A stretch of 64,000 bases of DNA from Flavobacterium yafengii. Lineage in GTDB: Bacteria > Bacteroidota > Bacteroidia > Flavobacteriales > Flavobacteriaceae. Each line of letters starts with the position of its first letter. Positions within the stretch are counted from its first letter, which is position 1. Shown in pieces: positions 43,671-53,093 of this stretch. The notes under the pieces were generated by a model. The model worked only from the letters and a program-made list of their open reading frames with translations. It had not been told where the DNA came from and did not search any database. A program made the translations under genes and the position numbers. The DNA is taken from contig NZ_JASCRY010000001.1 in assembly GCF_030010375.1 (NCBI RefSeq), positions 62,001 to 126,000 of the forward strand. The letters are read 5' to 3'.

Positions 43671-44906
43671 ATGAAAAACCAAAGTATAACAAACAACATT
43701 GACTGGATAAGCATAATAATTTATGCTTCATTAGTTATTTTGGGTTGGCTAAATATCTATTCGTCTTCTCTTTCGTCAATGGAAAACACTCATGAAAAAC
43801 AGCTTATCTTCATTATATTAACTATTCCTTTAATTTTTATTGTACTTTCTGTTGACGGTAAATTTTATGAAAAATACGCAAGTATCATTTTTGGAATTTC
43901 CTTACTTACATTAGCAGGATTGTTTTTATTTGGTAAAACCATAGCAGGTCAACGTTGTTGGTATGCAATAGGTAGTTTTACAATCCAGCCTTCTGAATTT
44001 GCAAAAGCAGCTACTGCTTTGGCATTAGCAAAATATTTAAGTGACACCCAAATCAATTTAAAAGAAGTTAACCGGCAGATACAAGCTCTTGCAATAATCC
44101 TTCTTCCAGTAATCCTTATACTTCCGCAACCCGACCCTGGAAGTGCTTTAATTTACAGTGTATTCATCATCGTTTTATACCGCGAAGGATTACCATCATG
44201 GTACGTTTGGACAGGATTTATTACCATACTATTATTTGTATTAACACTGGTATTAGAGCCGCAATATGTAATTTTAATAGCATTAGCAACACTAATATTA
44301 GTTCATTTCAAATCAAGATTAGCCGACAGAAATATTGTATTGAGCACTATCCTTTTTGCAATTATTTCTGGGTTTGTCTTATCAGTAAACTATGTTTTCG
44401 AAAATGTCTTTAAACAACATCACAGGGATCGTTTTAATATACTTTTAGGCAAAACTGTCGATCTAAAAGGAATTGGTTATAACACCAATCAATCAGAAAT
44501 AGCCATTGGTTCAGGAGGTTGGTTTGGAAAAGGATTTCTTGAAGGGACACAAACTAAAGGAGGATTCGTTCCGGAGCAACATACCGATTATATATTTACT
44601 ACAGTTGGTGAAGAATGGGGATTTGTAGGTTCCTTATTAGTTATCGCTCTTTTTTCAGGTTTATTTCTTAGAATAATATACTTAGCAGAAAGACAAAAAA
44701 CAAAATTCAGCAGAGTATATGGCTATTGTGTTGCTGGGATCTTATTTACTCATTTCTTTGTAAATATCGCCATGGTAGTTGGTATTTTCCCAACTATAGG
44801 TGTACCACTTCCCTTCTTCTCTTATGGAGGTTCTGGCCTTTGGGGATTTACTATATTATTATTTATATTTATAAAAATGGACGCCAATAAAGTAAATGAG
44901 TGGTAA
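43671..44906 (+). CDS. rodA: RodA, SEDS-family peptidoglycan glycosyltransferase
   Basis: Polymerises lipid II in the elongasome with PBP2. The 411 residues have about ten membrane segments and the SEDS signature blocks GQRCWYAIGSFTIQPSEFAKA, PDPGSALIYS (with the acidic residue essential in this family) and GVPLPFFSYGGSGL near the C-terminus. It is the last gene of the mre-rod cluster. The 350 bases after it hold only a terminator and an imperfect hairpin. Confidence 0.96.
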   Translation: MKNQSITNNIDWISIIIYASLVILGWLNIYSSSLSSMENTHEKQLIFIILTIPLIFIVLSVDGKFYEKYASIIFGISLLTLAGLFLFGKTIAGQRCWYAIGSFTIQPSEFAKAATALALAKYLSDTQINLKEVNRQIQALAIILLPVILILPQPDPGSALIYSVFIIVLYREGLPSWYVWTGFITILLFVLTLVLEPQYVILIALATLILVHFKSRLADRNIVLSTILFAIISGFVLSVNYVFENVFKQHHRDRFNILLGKTVDLKGIGYNTNQSEIAIGSGGWFGKGFLEGTQTKGGFVPEQHTDYIFTTVGEEWGFVGSLLVIALFSGLFLRIIYLAERQKTKFSRVYGYCVAGILFTHFFVNIAMVVGIFPTIGVPLPFFSYGGSGLWGFTILLFIFIKMDANKVNEW

Positions 44907-45256
44907 TTAAATAGGTTTTAAGTGTATAAGGCTAACTCTGTTTATGTTTTTTTGTCTCTTTAAATTTTAATTATTTCTCCTCATATAAGCTGTAGAAGTT
45001 AGAAGCAAAAGAGAATCTATCAAGAAGTTTAACTATTTCTAATTATATAAAAATTAGTTAGGATTCTTCTGTTTTAAAATCAAAACTAAGCGATTTCAAT
45101 TGCCTAATAAATGAACCTGAAGGCTATTTTCTAAATCATCGTATCTAAAAAATTCAGCAAAAGAAATAAAGTTCCACAAACTAAAAACGCTCCAAAAATT
45201 CGTATTGAATTTTTGGAGCGTTTAGTAATTATGATAAATATTTTACAAATTCCTAT
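44907..45256. other. Gene-free 350 bases between rodA and prc
   Basis: No open frame or RNA gene recognised. It contains an imperfect nested inverted repeat at about 45010-45066 (TAACTA / TAGTTA enclosing CTAATT / AATTAG) and the terminator at 45186-45222. The rest is plain AT-rich sequence. Confidence 0.6.
45186..45222. terminator. Bidirectional terminator between rodA and prc
   Basis: AACGCTCCAAAAATTC (45186-45201) pairs exactly with 45207-45222 around GTATT. It can serve both convergent genes. Confidence 0.87.
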
Positions 45257-47434
45257 TTAAGATTTCGCTAGTTTATCTTTTTTCATTTTAACCGGAATAT
45301 CTTTTTTTGAAATTGATTTAGGTTGTAAATCGTCCAAAACATTAATTGCCTCTTCCACGTAAATATCTTTAGATAAAGATTCGTGCCATATTTCTCTTTT
45401 TTCTTTCAAAGAAGCATCTTTACTCATTACCTCAGTTTCATAAGGCAAAGAAGTAAATGACAATGTGTTTTTGTAATTTACGATAGGCTTATATTTTTTA
45501 GCTTTTTCTTCAATATCAGCTTGAGCAATTTTAAATTTGTCAATGTTCAAACTATAAACGTTCTCTTCGCTTCTACTATCAATCCATTTTGCATTTTCCT
45601 CAATTAATTGAAACTGTGGATTTTTACCAATTCTGTTTTTACTATTGGCAATTGCTTGATTAAAGTTAGCATTATTATTCCAAACACTATAAACTGCCTG
45701 ATCAATTTTATCCCAAGGCATCGCATTATCAATATCACGTTCACCCATTTTTAAATAAGCGTATCTGTCCGGCATAACAATATCGCTACGTACACCTTCT
45801 AATTGAGTAGACCCACCATTAATTCTATAAAATTTTTGTGTAGTGGTTTTAATAGCTCCTAAATCACCCACAGAACTGCTTCTTACAAACTGATTTAAGT
45901 CAATTACATTTTGAACGGTCCCTTTACCATAGGTTTGCTTACTTCCAATGATAATTCCTCTCTTATAATCCTGAATTGCTGCAGCAAGAATCTCTGAAGC
46001 CGAAGCCGAGAAACTATTTACCATAATTACTAAAGGACCATCCCATTCAATTTTTTTATCTCTATCATAAAGAACCTCTTTTTGTCTACCAGCTGATTTA
46101 ATCTGAACTATTGGGCCTTGTTCAATAAACAAACCGGCAATATCAACAACCGTTGACAAAGATCCTCCTCCGTCATCACGAACGTCAAGAATAATCCCGT
46201 TCACACCTGATTTCTTTAATCGGTCAACTTCTAGTGCAATATCTTTTCCAGCATCTCTACCGTCTTTATTTTCAAAATCAATGTAGAATTTTGGCAAATA
46301 AATCACGCCGTATTTCAATCCATTTTTATTTACAATACTGGACTTAGCATACGTTTCTTCAATTTCAACAATATCTCTGATGATAGAAATAATCTTAATT
46401 GTACCATCTACTTTTTTCACTGTAAGACGAACTTCTGAACCTTTGGGTCCTTTTATTTTTTTGACAACATCATCCAAACGCATTCCAACGACATCTACAG
46501 CTTCCCCATTTCCTTGAGCCACTTTCATGATCAAATCCCCAGCTTCAAGCTGCTTTCCTCTCCAAGCTGGACCGCCGGAAATAAGTTCAGAAATTTCAGT
46601 AAGATCATTTTTCTTTTGTAAACGAGCACCAATTCCTTCTAACTTACCGCTGATGTCTTGATCAAAACGTGCTTTATCATCTGCTGCCAAATAATTAGTA
46701 TGCGGATCAAAACGTGCCGTAATAGAATTTATATAAACGGAAAACCAATCATTTCTATCTAATTCCTTGATGAAACCAAAATATTCGTCTAATGATTTTA
46801 CAGAACTTTCTCTAGTTTCTTTCTCTAAAGCCTCAAAAGGTTTAATTTGATAGGTGGCATCATTTTTCTTTTTATCTTCTTCTAACTTTTGTTTGTCAAC
46901 AAGAGATGAAAGAGTAGATAATTTGATTTGCTTACGCCATTTGTCCCTAAGTTCAGCAACGTTTTTAGAGTAAGGTGCTTTTTCATAATCAATATTGAAG
47001 CTTTCATCAACTGAATAGTCAAAAGGCTTGCTCAAAACATCTTTGTAAATCTTTTTGCTTTCTTCCATACGCTTAATTAAACGCTCGTATGTCAAATTGA
47101 AAAAAGTCAAATCCTTATTCAATAACTGATCGTCTAATTGCAATTCAAATTTTGAAAATTCATCAATATCTGATTGCAAAAAGAATCGTTTAGAAGGATC
47201 TAATGCTTCAATATAATTTTTATATATTCCTTTAGAGAACGCATCATCAATTGTAGCTGGGTTATAATGCCCTTTTTCTATAACAAATGTCAACAACTCT
47301 AAAAGCAATTTATCTTTTTCGGGATCGGATGGTTTTGTCGCGTTCATTTTGAACGCAAACAATGTTACCGAAAGACATACAACAACAAGAAGTATTTTAT
47401 AATTTCTTTTCATAAAGTTAATAATAGTATTCAT
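45257..47434 (-). CDS. prc: Carboxy-terminal processing protease (Prc/Tsp, S41)
   Basis: Periplasmic serine protease that degrades or trims envelope proteins from the C-terminus. The 725 residues have an N-terminal membrane or signal segment (about 11-28), a helical region, a PDZ domain at about 260-350 (GIGARLQ to VVKKIKGPKGSEVRLTV), and the S41 core with ILDVRDDGGG, NSFSASASEILAAA (473-486, catalytic Ser) and QTYGKGTVQ (about 500-508, catalytic Lys). The C-terminal DUF3340-like part matches E. coli Prc rather than short CtpA. ATG at 47434 or codon 8 (MKRNYK) could be the start. Confidence 0.93.
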   Translation of the reverse strand: MNTIINFMKRNYKILLVVVCLSVTLFAFKMNATKPSDPEKDKLLLELLTFVIEKGHYNPATIDDAFSKGIYKNYIEALDPSKRFFLQSDIDEFSKFELQLDDQLLNKDLTFFNLTYERLIKRMEESKKIYKDVLSKPFDYSVDESFNIDYEKAPYSKNVAELRDKWRKQIKLSTLSSLVDKQKLEEDKKKNDATYQIKPFEALEKETRESSVKSLDEYFGFIKELDRNDWFSVYINSITARFDPHTNYLAADDKARFDQDISGKLEGIGARLQKKNDLTEISELISGGPAWRGKQLEAGDLIMKVAQGNGEAVDVVGMRLDDVVKKIKGPKGSEVRLTVKKVDGTIKIISIIRDIVEIEETYAKSSIVNKNGLKYGVIYLPKFYIDFENKDGRDAGKDIALEVDRLKKSGVNGIILDVRDDGGGSLSTVVDIAGLFIEQGPIVQIKSAGRQKEVLYDRDKKIEWDGPLVIMVNSFSASASEILAAAIQDYKRGIIIGSKQTYGKGTVQNVIDLNQFVRSSSVGDLGAIKTTTQKFYRINGGSTQLEGVRSDIVMPDRYAYLKMGERDIDNAMPWDKIDQAVYSVWNNNANFNQAIANSKNRIGKNPQFQLIEENAKWIDSRSEENVYSLNIDKFKIAQADIEEKAKKYKPIVNYKNTLSFTSLPYETEVMSKDASLKEKREIWHESLSKDIYVEEAINVLDDLQPKSISKKDIPVKMKKDKLAKS

Positions 47435-47562
47435 GAATCTTTTAATCTAAGTTACGGTAAAAACTATGCCAACAGTAGCAGGGCCTCCATAAATTTTTGT
47501 TAAAGATATAAAAATGTTCTTTTGTTTTAAGTTAAATGAATCAACATAACATATTTTTATCT

Positions 47563-47598
47563 TTTGTTTACACATTTCATTCTGTGTTATTACATTTG
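47563..47598 (+). promoter_or_regulatory. Promoter of surE
   Basis: TTTG at 47563-47566 and TACATTTG at 47591-47598 (exact -7 box), 24 bases apart. It lies inside an upstream in-frame extension of surE and so supports the start at 47644. Confidence 0.45.
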
Positions 47599-47643
47599 TC
47601 TTCAAAAGTATCAATAATCAATCCCTTTTTGCAACATAAAACA

Positions 47644-48423
47644 ATGAAAAAAGATAGACCTTTAATTTTAATAACAAATGATGACGGTATTTCGGCACCC
47701 GGACTTAAAGCACTAATTGCCGTTATGACAGAAATAGGCGAAATCGTTGTGGTCGCCCCTGACAATCCTCAAAGTGCCATGGGTCATGCCATTACCATAA
47801 ACAGCACCTTATATTTGAATAAAATTTCTAAAGAAAACGATCCCTTTATAGAATACAGCTGTTCTGGTACACCAGTAGATTGTGTAAAACTTGCCGTAAA
47901 TGAAATTCTGAAACGAAAACCGGATTTATGTGTTTCAGGTGTGAATCACGGATCAAATTCTTCTATAAATGTAATTTACTCCGGAACGATGAGTGCCGCT
48001 GTAGAAGCCGGTATAGAAGGAATTCCAGCCATTGGTTTCTCTTTATTGGATTATGATTGGAATGCCAATTTTGACACTATAAAATCTTTTATTCGAAAAA
48101 TATCATTAGAAGTTTTAGAAAACGGACTGCCAGAAGGAGTAGTTTTGAATGTGAATTTCCCAAAATTAGAAGAAAAAGACATTAAAGGAATTCGAATTTG
48201 TCGTCAAGCGAAAGCACTTTGGGTAGAGAAATTTGACAAAAGAAAAACACCTCAAGGAAGAGATTACTACTGGCTTGCCGGAGAATTTGTAAACCAAGAT
48301 AAAGGCGAGGATACTGATGAATGGGCTTTGCAAAATGGATACATATCTGTAGTTCCTGTTCAATTTGACTTGACGGCTCATCATGCGATACAACAACTTA
48401 ATACCTGGAAATGGAATGAATAA
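47644..48423 (+). CDS. surE: 5'-nucleotidase SurE
   Basis: Dephosphorylates nucleoside monophosphates, with a proposed stress or housekeeping role. ATG at 47644 gives 259 residues starting MKKDRPLILITNDDGISAPG with the metal-binding NDDG; PDNPQSAMGHAIT, SGTPVDCVKLA and SGVNHGSNSSINVIYSGTMSAA complete the family motifs. The frame stays open to 47536, but that stretch has no SurE sequence and contains the promoter. The last 8 bases overlap the next gene (ATGAATAA). Confidence 0.95.
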   Translation: MKKDRPLILITNDDGISAPGLKALIAVMTEIGEIVVVAPDNPQSAMGHAITINSTLYLNKISKENDPFIEYSCSGTPVDCVKLAVNEILKRKPDLCVSGVNHGSNSSINVIYSGTMSAAVEAGIEGIPAIGFSLLDYDWNANFDTIKSFIRKISLEVLENGLPEGVVLNVNFPKLEEKDIKGIRICRQAKALWVEKFDKRKTPQGRDYYWLAGEFVNQDKGEDTDEWALQNGYISVVPVQFDLTAHHAIQQLNTWKWNE

Positions 48424-48688
48424 AACAGACTTGTTTATTGGATTTTTAATTGGATTTGCCACTACCCTTTTTGGAAGTTATATTTTTATAACTTTTTTTA
48501 CTGAATTTAATTTCATTACAGGAATTGAAATTATGAAATCACAAGGGAATTTAGGCAAAATTATAACGTTGGGTTCTATTCTTACGCTAATCGCATTTGG
48601 TGTTTTACTAAAAATGAACAAAGAAACAATGGCTCGCGGAGTGGTTTTAGCCGTAATAATAATGGCAATTATCACTATGTTTATCTAA
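48416..48688 (+). CDS. Small membrane protein coupled to surE
   Basis: A 90-residue protein with about three membrane helices: LFIGFLIGFATTLFGSYIFITFF, then ITLGSILTLIAFGVLLKM and GVVLAVIIMAIITMF. I do not recognise a named family. ATG at 48416 overlaps the surE stop by 8 bases, the usual sign of coupled translation; an upstream ATG at 48383 would overlap surE further and adds nothing. It lies between surE and lpxB, a position that, as I recall, is often kept in Flavobacteriaceae. Confidence 0.72.
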   Translation: MNKTDLFIGFLIGFATTLFGSYIFITFFTEFNFITGIEIMKSQGNLGKIITLGSILTLIAFGVLLKMNKETMARGVVLAVIIMAIITMFI

Positions 48689-48703
48689 GAAATGTTATTA
48701 GTT

Positions 48704-48711
48704 TATCTTTG
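48704..48711 (+). promoter_or_regulatory. -7 box (TATCTTTG) of lpxB
   Basis: Exact TAnnTTTG match 82 bases before the lpxB ATG, giving a fairly long leader. Confidence 0.4.
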
Positions 48712-48793
48712 CAAATAGAAAAACAAATTATTAAAAATAAATATGATTTTATACGTTTGAAATCCAAATTTATAAACTCCTAATCAAGAAAGC

Positions 48794-49906
48794 ATGAAAT
48801 ATTATATTATAGCGGGTGAAGCTTCAGGCGATTTGCATGGTTCAAATTTGATAAAAGAACTGTATAAAAAAGATCCAAATGCTGACATCCGATTTTGGGG
48901 TGGCGATTTGATGAAAAATGTTGGCGGTACTTTAGTAAAACACTATCGGGAATTAGCGTTTATGGGTTTCATCGAAGTGATTTTTAACTTAAAAACCATT
49001 TTGAATAACATCAAAATATGCAAAAAAGACATTCTTGAATTTCAGCCCGATGTACTTATTTTTATAGATTATCCAGGTTTTAATTTGCGTATTGCAAAAT
49101 GGGCCAAATCATTAGGCATGAAAACACACTATTATATTTCTCCTCAAATCTGGGCTTGGAAAGAAAGTAGAATTACCGATATCAAACACGACATAGATAA
49201 AATGTATGTGATTTTACCTTTCGAAAAACAATTCTACGAAGACAAACATCATTTCTCTGTTGAGTTTGTTGGGCATCCGCTGATTGACGCTATTCACAAC
49301 CAACCCGCAGTTGATCCAATCCTTTTTAGAAAAGAAAATCAATTAGACGAAAAACCAATTATCGCTATTTTACCGGGTAGCAGGAAACAGGAAATCACTA
49401 AAATGTTATCTGTAATGCTCAGCGTTGTAAATGATTTTCCTGATTATCAATTTGTAATTGCTGGTGCTCCAAGTCAAGAATTTTCTTTTTATAAAAATTT
49501 CATTTCTCATGAAAATATAAAATTCATCTCTAATAAAACCTATGATTTATTGCGAAACTCAATAGCCGCATTAGTTACTTCAGGAACTGCGACTCTGGAA
49601 ACGGCACTTTTTAAAGTTCCGGAAGTGGTGTGTTACAAAGGCAGCTGGGCTTCCTACCAAATTGCGAAACGAATCATTACGCTCAAGTACATCTCGTTAG
49701 TAAACCTGATAATGGATGAAGAAGTAGTCACTGAATTAATTCAAGAGCAATGCAACACAAAACGCATTCGAGAAGAACTTAAAAAAATCCTGGAATCCAA
49801 TCATCGCAATACTCTTTTGGAAAAATATGCGTTATTAGAAGACAAATTAGGTGGCATTGGTGCCAGTGAAAAAACCGCTAAATTCATTGTCTCTGATTTA
49901 CAATAG
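48794..49906 (+). CDS. lpxB: Lipid-A-disaccharide synthase
   Basis: Joins UDP-diacylglucosamine to lipid X to make the lipid A disaccharide at the inner membrane. The 370 residues start MKYYIIAGEASGDLHGSNLI and contain FMGFIEVI, FIDYPGFNLRIAK, SPQIWAWKESR, VEFVGHPLID, LPGSRKQEI and TSGTATLETALFKVPEVVCYK, all LpxB signatures. The next gene, a predicted lipoprotein, starts 15 to 47 bases later on the same strand. Confidence 0.96.
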   Translation: MKYYIIAGEASGDLHGSNLIKELYKKDPNADIRFWGGDLMKNVGGTLVKHYRELAFMGFIEVIFNLKTILNNIKICKKDILEFQPDVLIFIDYPGFNLRIAKWAKSLGMKTHYYISPQIWAWKESRITDIKHDIDKMYVILPFEKQFYEDKHHFSVEFVGHPLIDAIHNQPAVDPILFRKENQLDEKPIIAILPGSRKQEITKMLSVMLSVVNDFPDYQFVIAGAPSQEFSFYKNFISHENIKFISNKTYDLLRNSIAALVTSGTATLETALFKVPEVVCYKGSWASYQIAKRIITLKYISLVNLIMDEEVVTELIQEQCNTKRIREELKKILESNHRNTLLEKYALLEDKLGGIGASEKTAKFIVSDLQ

Positions 49907-49920
49907 TTTACAACTAATTT

Positions 49921-50475
49921 GTGGCAGTTTATATTAATCAAAAAAATATTCTTTTGAAACATTTCGCATTCCTATTATTGATTCTTGTTTTTTTTACGGC
50001 TTGTAAATCGACTTCTCCCATAGTCACTTCTAAAAAATCAGACACAAAAAAAGAGAAACTAACAAAATCCGATAAAAGAAAAACGAATCGTCTTGCAGAA
50101 GAACTGATTGATGCTGCAGCTGAAAATCTTGGGATAAAATATAAATATGGAGGCACTACAAAAGCAGGTTTTGATTGTTCCGGTTTGATGTACACTATTT
50201 TTGATTCACACAATATAACCATTCCTCGCAACTCTTATAAACAGTCAAAAATAGGTGACGTTATAGATAACAAGCGCGAAGAGGCGCAAAAAGGAGATTT
50301 AATATTTTTTAAAACCAACAAAAATTTACAGATAAATCATGTAGGAATCGTCATTGAAGTCAATGATGATGAGATAAAATTTATTCATTCTTCGACTTCA
50401 AAAGGAGTAATTATTTCCTCTACAAAAGAACCATATTATAAAAAGACCTTTGTACAATTGAATCGAGTGCTATAG
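49921..50475 (+). CDS. NlpC/P60 (C40) cell-wall hydrolase lipoprotein
   Basis: A probable peptidoglycan endopeptidase. The hydrophobic stretch FAFLLLILVFFTAC is a lipoprotein signal with a lipobox Cys. The catalytic domain starts near residue 60: AAENLGIKYKYGGTTKAGFDCSGLMYTIF carries the catalytic Cys, GDLIFFKTNK and HVGIVIE the His. The start is uncertain: GTG at 49921 gives 184 residues, TTG at 49954 gives the more usual short lipoprotein N-terminus MKHFAFLLL. Its neighbours are lpxB and comEC; no further functional link is evident. Confidence 0.87.
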   Translation: MAVYINQKNILLKHFAFLLLILVFFTACKSTSPIVTSKKSDTKKEKLTKSDKRKTNRLAEELIDAAAENLGIKYKYGGTTKAGFDCSGLMYTIFDSHNITIPRNSYKQSKIGDVIDNKREEAQKGDLIFFKTNKNLQINHVGIVIEVNDDEIKFIHSSTSKGVIISSTKEPYYKKTFVQLNRVL

Positions 50476-50544
50476 ACAAACGAAAACACTTTGTTTATCT
50501 ATAAAACAAAGTTGTTTCTTACTAAAAATGCGTACTTTAGATAC

Positions 50545-52584
50545 ATGAAAGTACTCCATTTTCCTTTAGCGAGAATAACGATTGGATTTATTTCAGGAAT
50601 TCTTTTTGCCTATTACCTTCATCCAACAATCTCATTAGTCTTTATTTCCCTTTCAATATCCATTAGTATTTTCGGCGTATTGTATTTTTTATTCAAAAAC
50701 AAAAGCAAGAATGTTTTCTATTTTGGATTAACCGCTTATCTACTGTCTTTTCTTATCGGAATTTCAACTCAAGTAATTCACATTGATCATTTTCAAAAAA
50801 GTAATTACACTCACATCGCAACTATTTTTGATCAACCGCATTCTATTTCCATAATCATTCGCGAAAAACTAAAAAGCTCTCCGTTTAGTGACCGCTACAT
50901 TGCCATTATAAACCGTGTGAATGAAAAAGAACAAACAGGAAGAATCATTTTGAACATTCAAAAAGACAGTTTGCATCATAAGTTGGAGATTGGAACACCT
51001 TTACTCATTAAAGGGATTTTATCAAAAAACAGACCTCCTAATAATCCGAACCAATTTGATTACAGCAAATACCTCGAGAACAAACAAATCTACGCGCAAC
51101 TCTATGCGGATGTTGACGAAATCAAAATTGGAACTGAAATAGAGAAAAACATCTGGTATTATTCTTCTAAATTAAGAACACGAATTATTCGTAATTTAGA
51201 AAAAAATAATTTCCATAAAACTGAATTAAATGTTGCTATTGCTTTAATAATGGGACAACAGCAGGATATTTCACCAGAAATTATTCGGGATTATCAATAT
51301 GCCGGAGCAGTACATATTTTATCGGTATCAGGACTGCATATTGGATTTATTTTGATTTTTGTCACCTTTATTCTAAAGCCAATTCCTAACACAAAACGCG
51401 GTTCATTCTTAAAGTTACTCCTCATTCTTGCCTCTTTATTCACTTTCGGAATCATTGCTGGTTTGGCGCCTTCGGTTGTGCGTTCCGTAACTATGTTTTC
51501 GTTCGTTGCCATCGGAAATCATTTAAGGAGAAGCGTCAATATTTACCACACTTTATTAGTTTCCATATTACTGATTCTGCTTTTTGAACCGTCCTTTCTA
51601 TTTGACGTTGGTTTCCAGTTAAGCTATTTAGCCGTATTTTTCATTATTTGGTTGCAACCGCTTCTAGCCTCTATTTGGTTACCCAAAAATAAGGTTTCTA
51701 AATACATTTGGGACATCCTCACTATTTCGTTTGCTGCACAAATAGGGACTTTACCGTTGAGTATTTATTATTTCCATCAGTTTCCGGGATTGTTTTTTGT
51801 TACCAATTTAATTATCATTCCGTTATTGAGTATCATTATGGTTTTAGGGGTTTTAGTAATGCTTTTAGCCGCATTTAACAGCATTCCAATCTTTCTTTCG
51901 CAACTATTAGAATGGAGTATTTATTACTTGAATAAAATCATCAATGCAATTGCGTCATTGGAACAGTTTATACTACAAGATATTCCGTTGCATTTTTATC
52001 TGTTGTTTAGTAGTTATTTGCTATTATTTACTGCAATTATTTGGCTCAAGAAACCAAATTTCAACAAATTAGTAATGGTATTGATTTCAATTATAATTGC
52101 ACAAATTTCGTATTTGAGTATCCAATGGAACATTCAAAACGAACAGGAATGGATTGTTTTCAACATCAAAAAAAACACATTGTTAGCAGAACGAAAAGGA
52201 GCAGATATTACGGTCTACGCCAATGATAGTATCTTGAAAACCGTTCAAAAAAACAACACAATAAAATCCTATAGAACAGGAAATTTAAGTAGTCTTAAGG
52301 AGAAAAAAAAGATACAAAACCTTTTTTATTTTAATGGAAAAAAAATTTTTATTTTAGACAGTTCCGGTGTTTTTCCAAAAAATATAAATCCGGATATCAT
52401 CATACTAACACAATCTCCCAAAATAAATTTTGAACGCTTCTTACAAACTATAAAACCAAAGATAATCGTAGCAGATGCATCTAATTACAAAACCATTCAA
52501 AAACAATGGAAAGCGACTTGCTTGAAACAAAAAATCCCTTTTCACGCTACGAGTGAAAAGGGATATTATAAATTGAATGACTAA
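50545..52584 (+). CDS. comEC: ComEC/Rec2 family DNA-uptake channel
   Basis: Inner-membrane channel thought to carry DNA into the cytoplasm during natural transformation. ATG at 50545 (MKVLHFPLARITIGFISG) gives 679 residues; the frame extends to a TTG at 50491 without extra family sequence. The N-terminal part has two or three helices and an OB-like DUF4131 domain (LIKGILSKNRPPNNPNQFDYSKYL). The core has ALIMGQQQDISPEIIRDYQYAGAVHILSVSGLHIGF and about ten helices. The C-terminal 120 residues are a short remnant without the HxHxDH metal site of full ComEC beta-lactamase domains. The last coding bases hold a minus-strand terminator. Confidence 0.9.
   Translation: MKVLHFPLARITIGFISGILFAYYLHPTISLVFISLSISISIFGVLYFLFKNKSKNVFYFGLTAYLLSFLIGISTQVIHIDHFQKSNYTHIATIFDQPHSISIIIREKLKSSPFSDRYIAIINRVNEKEQTGRIILNIQKDSLHHKLEIGTPLLIKGILSKNRPPNNPNQFDYSKYLENKQIYAQLYADVDEIKIGTEIEKNIWYYSSKLRTRIIRNLEKNNFHKTELNVAIALIMGQQQDISPEIIRDYQYAGAVHILSVSGLHIGFILIFVTFILKPIPNTKRGSFLKLLLILASLFTFGIIAGLAPSVVRSVTMFSFVAIGNHLRRSVNIYHTLLVSILLILLFEPSFLFDVGFQLSYLAVFFIIWLQPLLASIWLPKNKVSKYIWDILTISFAAQIGTLPLSIYYFHQFPGLFFVTNLIIIPLLSIIMVLGVLVMLLAAFNSIPIFLSQLLEWSIYYLNKIINAIASLEQFILQDIPLHFYLLFSSYLLLFTAIIWLKKPNFNKLVMVLISIIIAQISYLSIQWNIQNEQEWIVFNIKKNTLLAERKGADITVYANDSILKTVQKNNTIKSYRTGNLSSLKEKKKIQNLFYFNGKKIFILDSSGVFPKNINPDIIILTQSPKINFERFLQTIKPKIIVADASNYKTIQKQWKATCLKQKIPFHATSEKGYYKLND
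52534..52564 (-). terminator. Terminator of the thioredoxin-like gene, inside the comEC coding end
   Basis: ATCCCTTTTCAC (52534-52545) pairs exactly with GTGAAAAGGGAT (52553-52564) around 7 bases. Reading the minus strand, six T follow the stem. It begins about 20 bases after the minus-strand stop codon and lies wholly inside comEC. Confidence 0.75.
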
Positions 52585-53046
52585 TTATTTTTTATGCAGA
52601 AATCCATTTGCAACAGCTAACCATGCAGATGGTCCACCAGCAACATATCCTGTACTTCCAAGACCTTCAAAATTAACTTTGCCATCTACCGTTGTAACAT
52701 TAGCAAAATGAATCGTTGGAAATCCTTGAATAGCAAAAACTTGTTGTAATTCGTCATTTTGCTTTTTTATCTCAGGAGTCTGTGGCGTTCTTCTAGGATA
52801 ATCTAATTCCACTAGCACCACATTTTCTTTGGCCCAAGCAGCAAATTCAGGTGTTTTCAAAACCTCTTTTTGTAACCTGATACACCAACCACACCAATCG
52901 CTACCGGTAAAAAACAATAACATTGGTTTTTTAGTTTTATTAGAAACTTCCATAGCCTTAATGACATTGGTTTCCCAAACTAATTCTTGTGCTTCAGCGG
53001 CAAATGAACCCGCAAACAATAATAAAGCAACTATTATTTTCTTCAT
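52585..53046 (-). CDS. Secreted thioredoxin-fold protein
   Basis: A 153-residue periplasmic thiol-disulphide protein. It has a signal peptide (MKKIIVALLLFAGSFAAEAQ) and the active site WCGWC (Cys52, Cys55) in LLFFTGSDWCGWCIRLQ, followed by VLVELDYPRRTP and QGFPTIHFANV with the cis-Pro. This matches the DUF255-like / thioredoxin-7 small reductases of Bacteroidota. Its stop codon directly abuts that of convergent comEC (52582-52587). It follows the second POT gene by 47 bases on the same strand and could be read through from that operon. Confidence 0.87.
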   Translation of the reverse strand: MKKIIVALLLFAGSFAAEAQELVWETNVIKAMEVSNKTKKPMLLFFTGSDWCGWCIRLQKEVLKTPEFAAWAKENVVLVELDYPRRTPQTPEIKKQNDELQQVFAIQGFPTIHFANVTTVDGKVNFEGLGSTGYVAGGPSAWLAVANGFLHKK

Positions 53047-53093
53047 ATTTTATAATTTTTAATTATTGACAAATCAAAAACGATGCCTAAAAA

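Noticed and set aside
47536..47643. N-terminal extension of SurE
   Set aside because: No SurE family sequence before MKKDRPLILITNDDG, and a promoter-like pair lies inside it.
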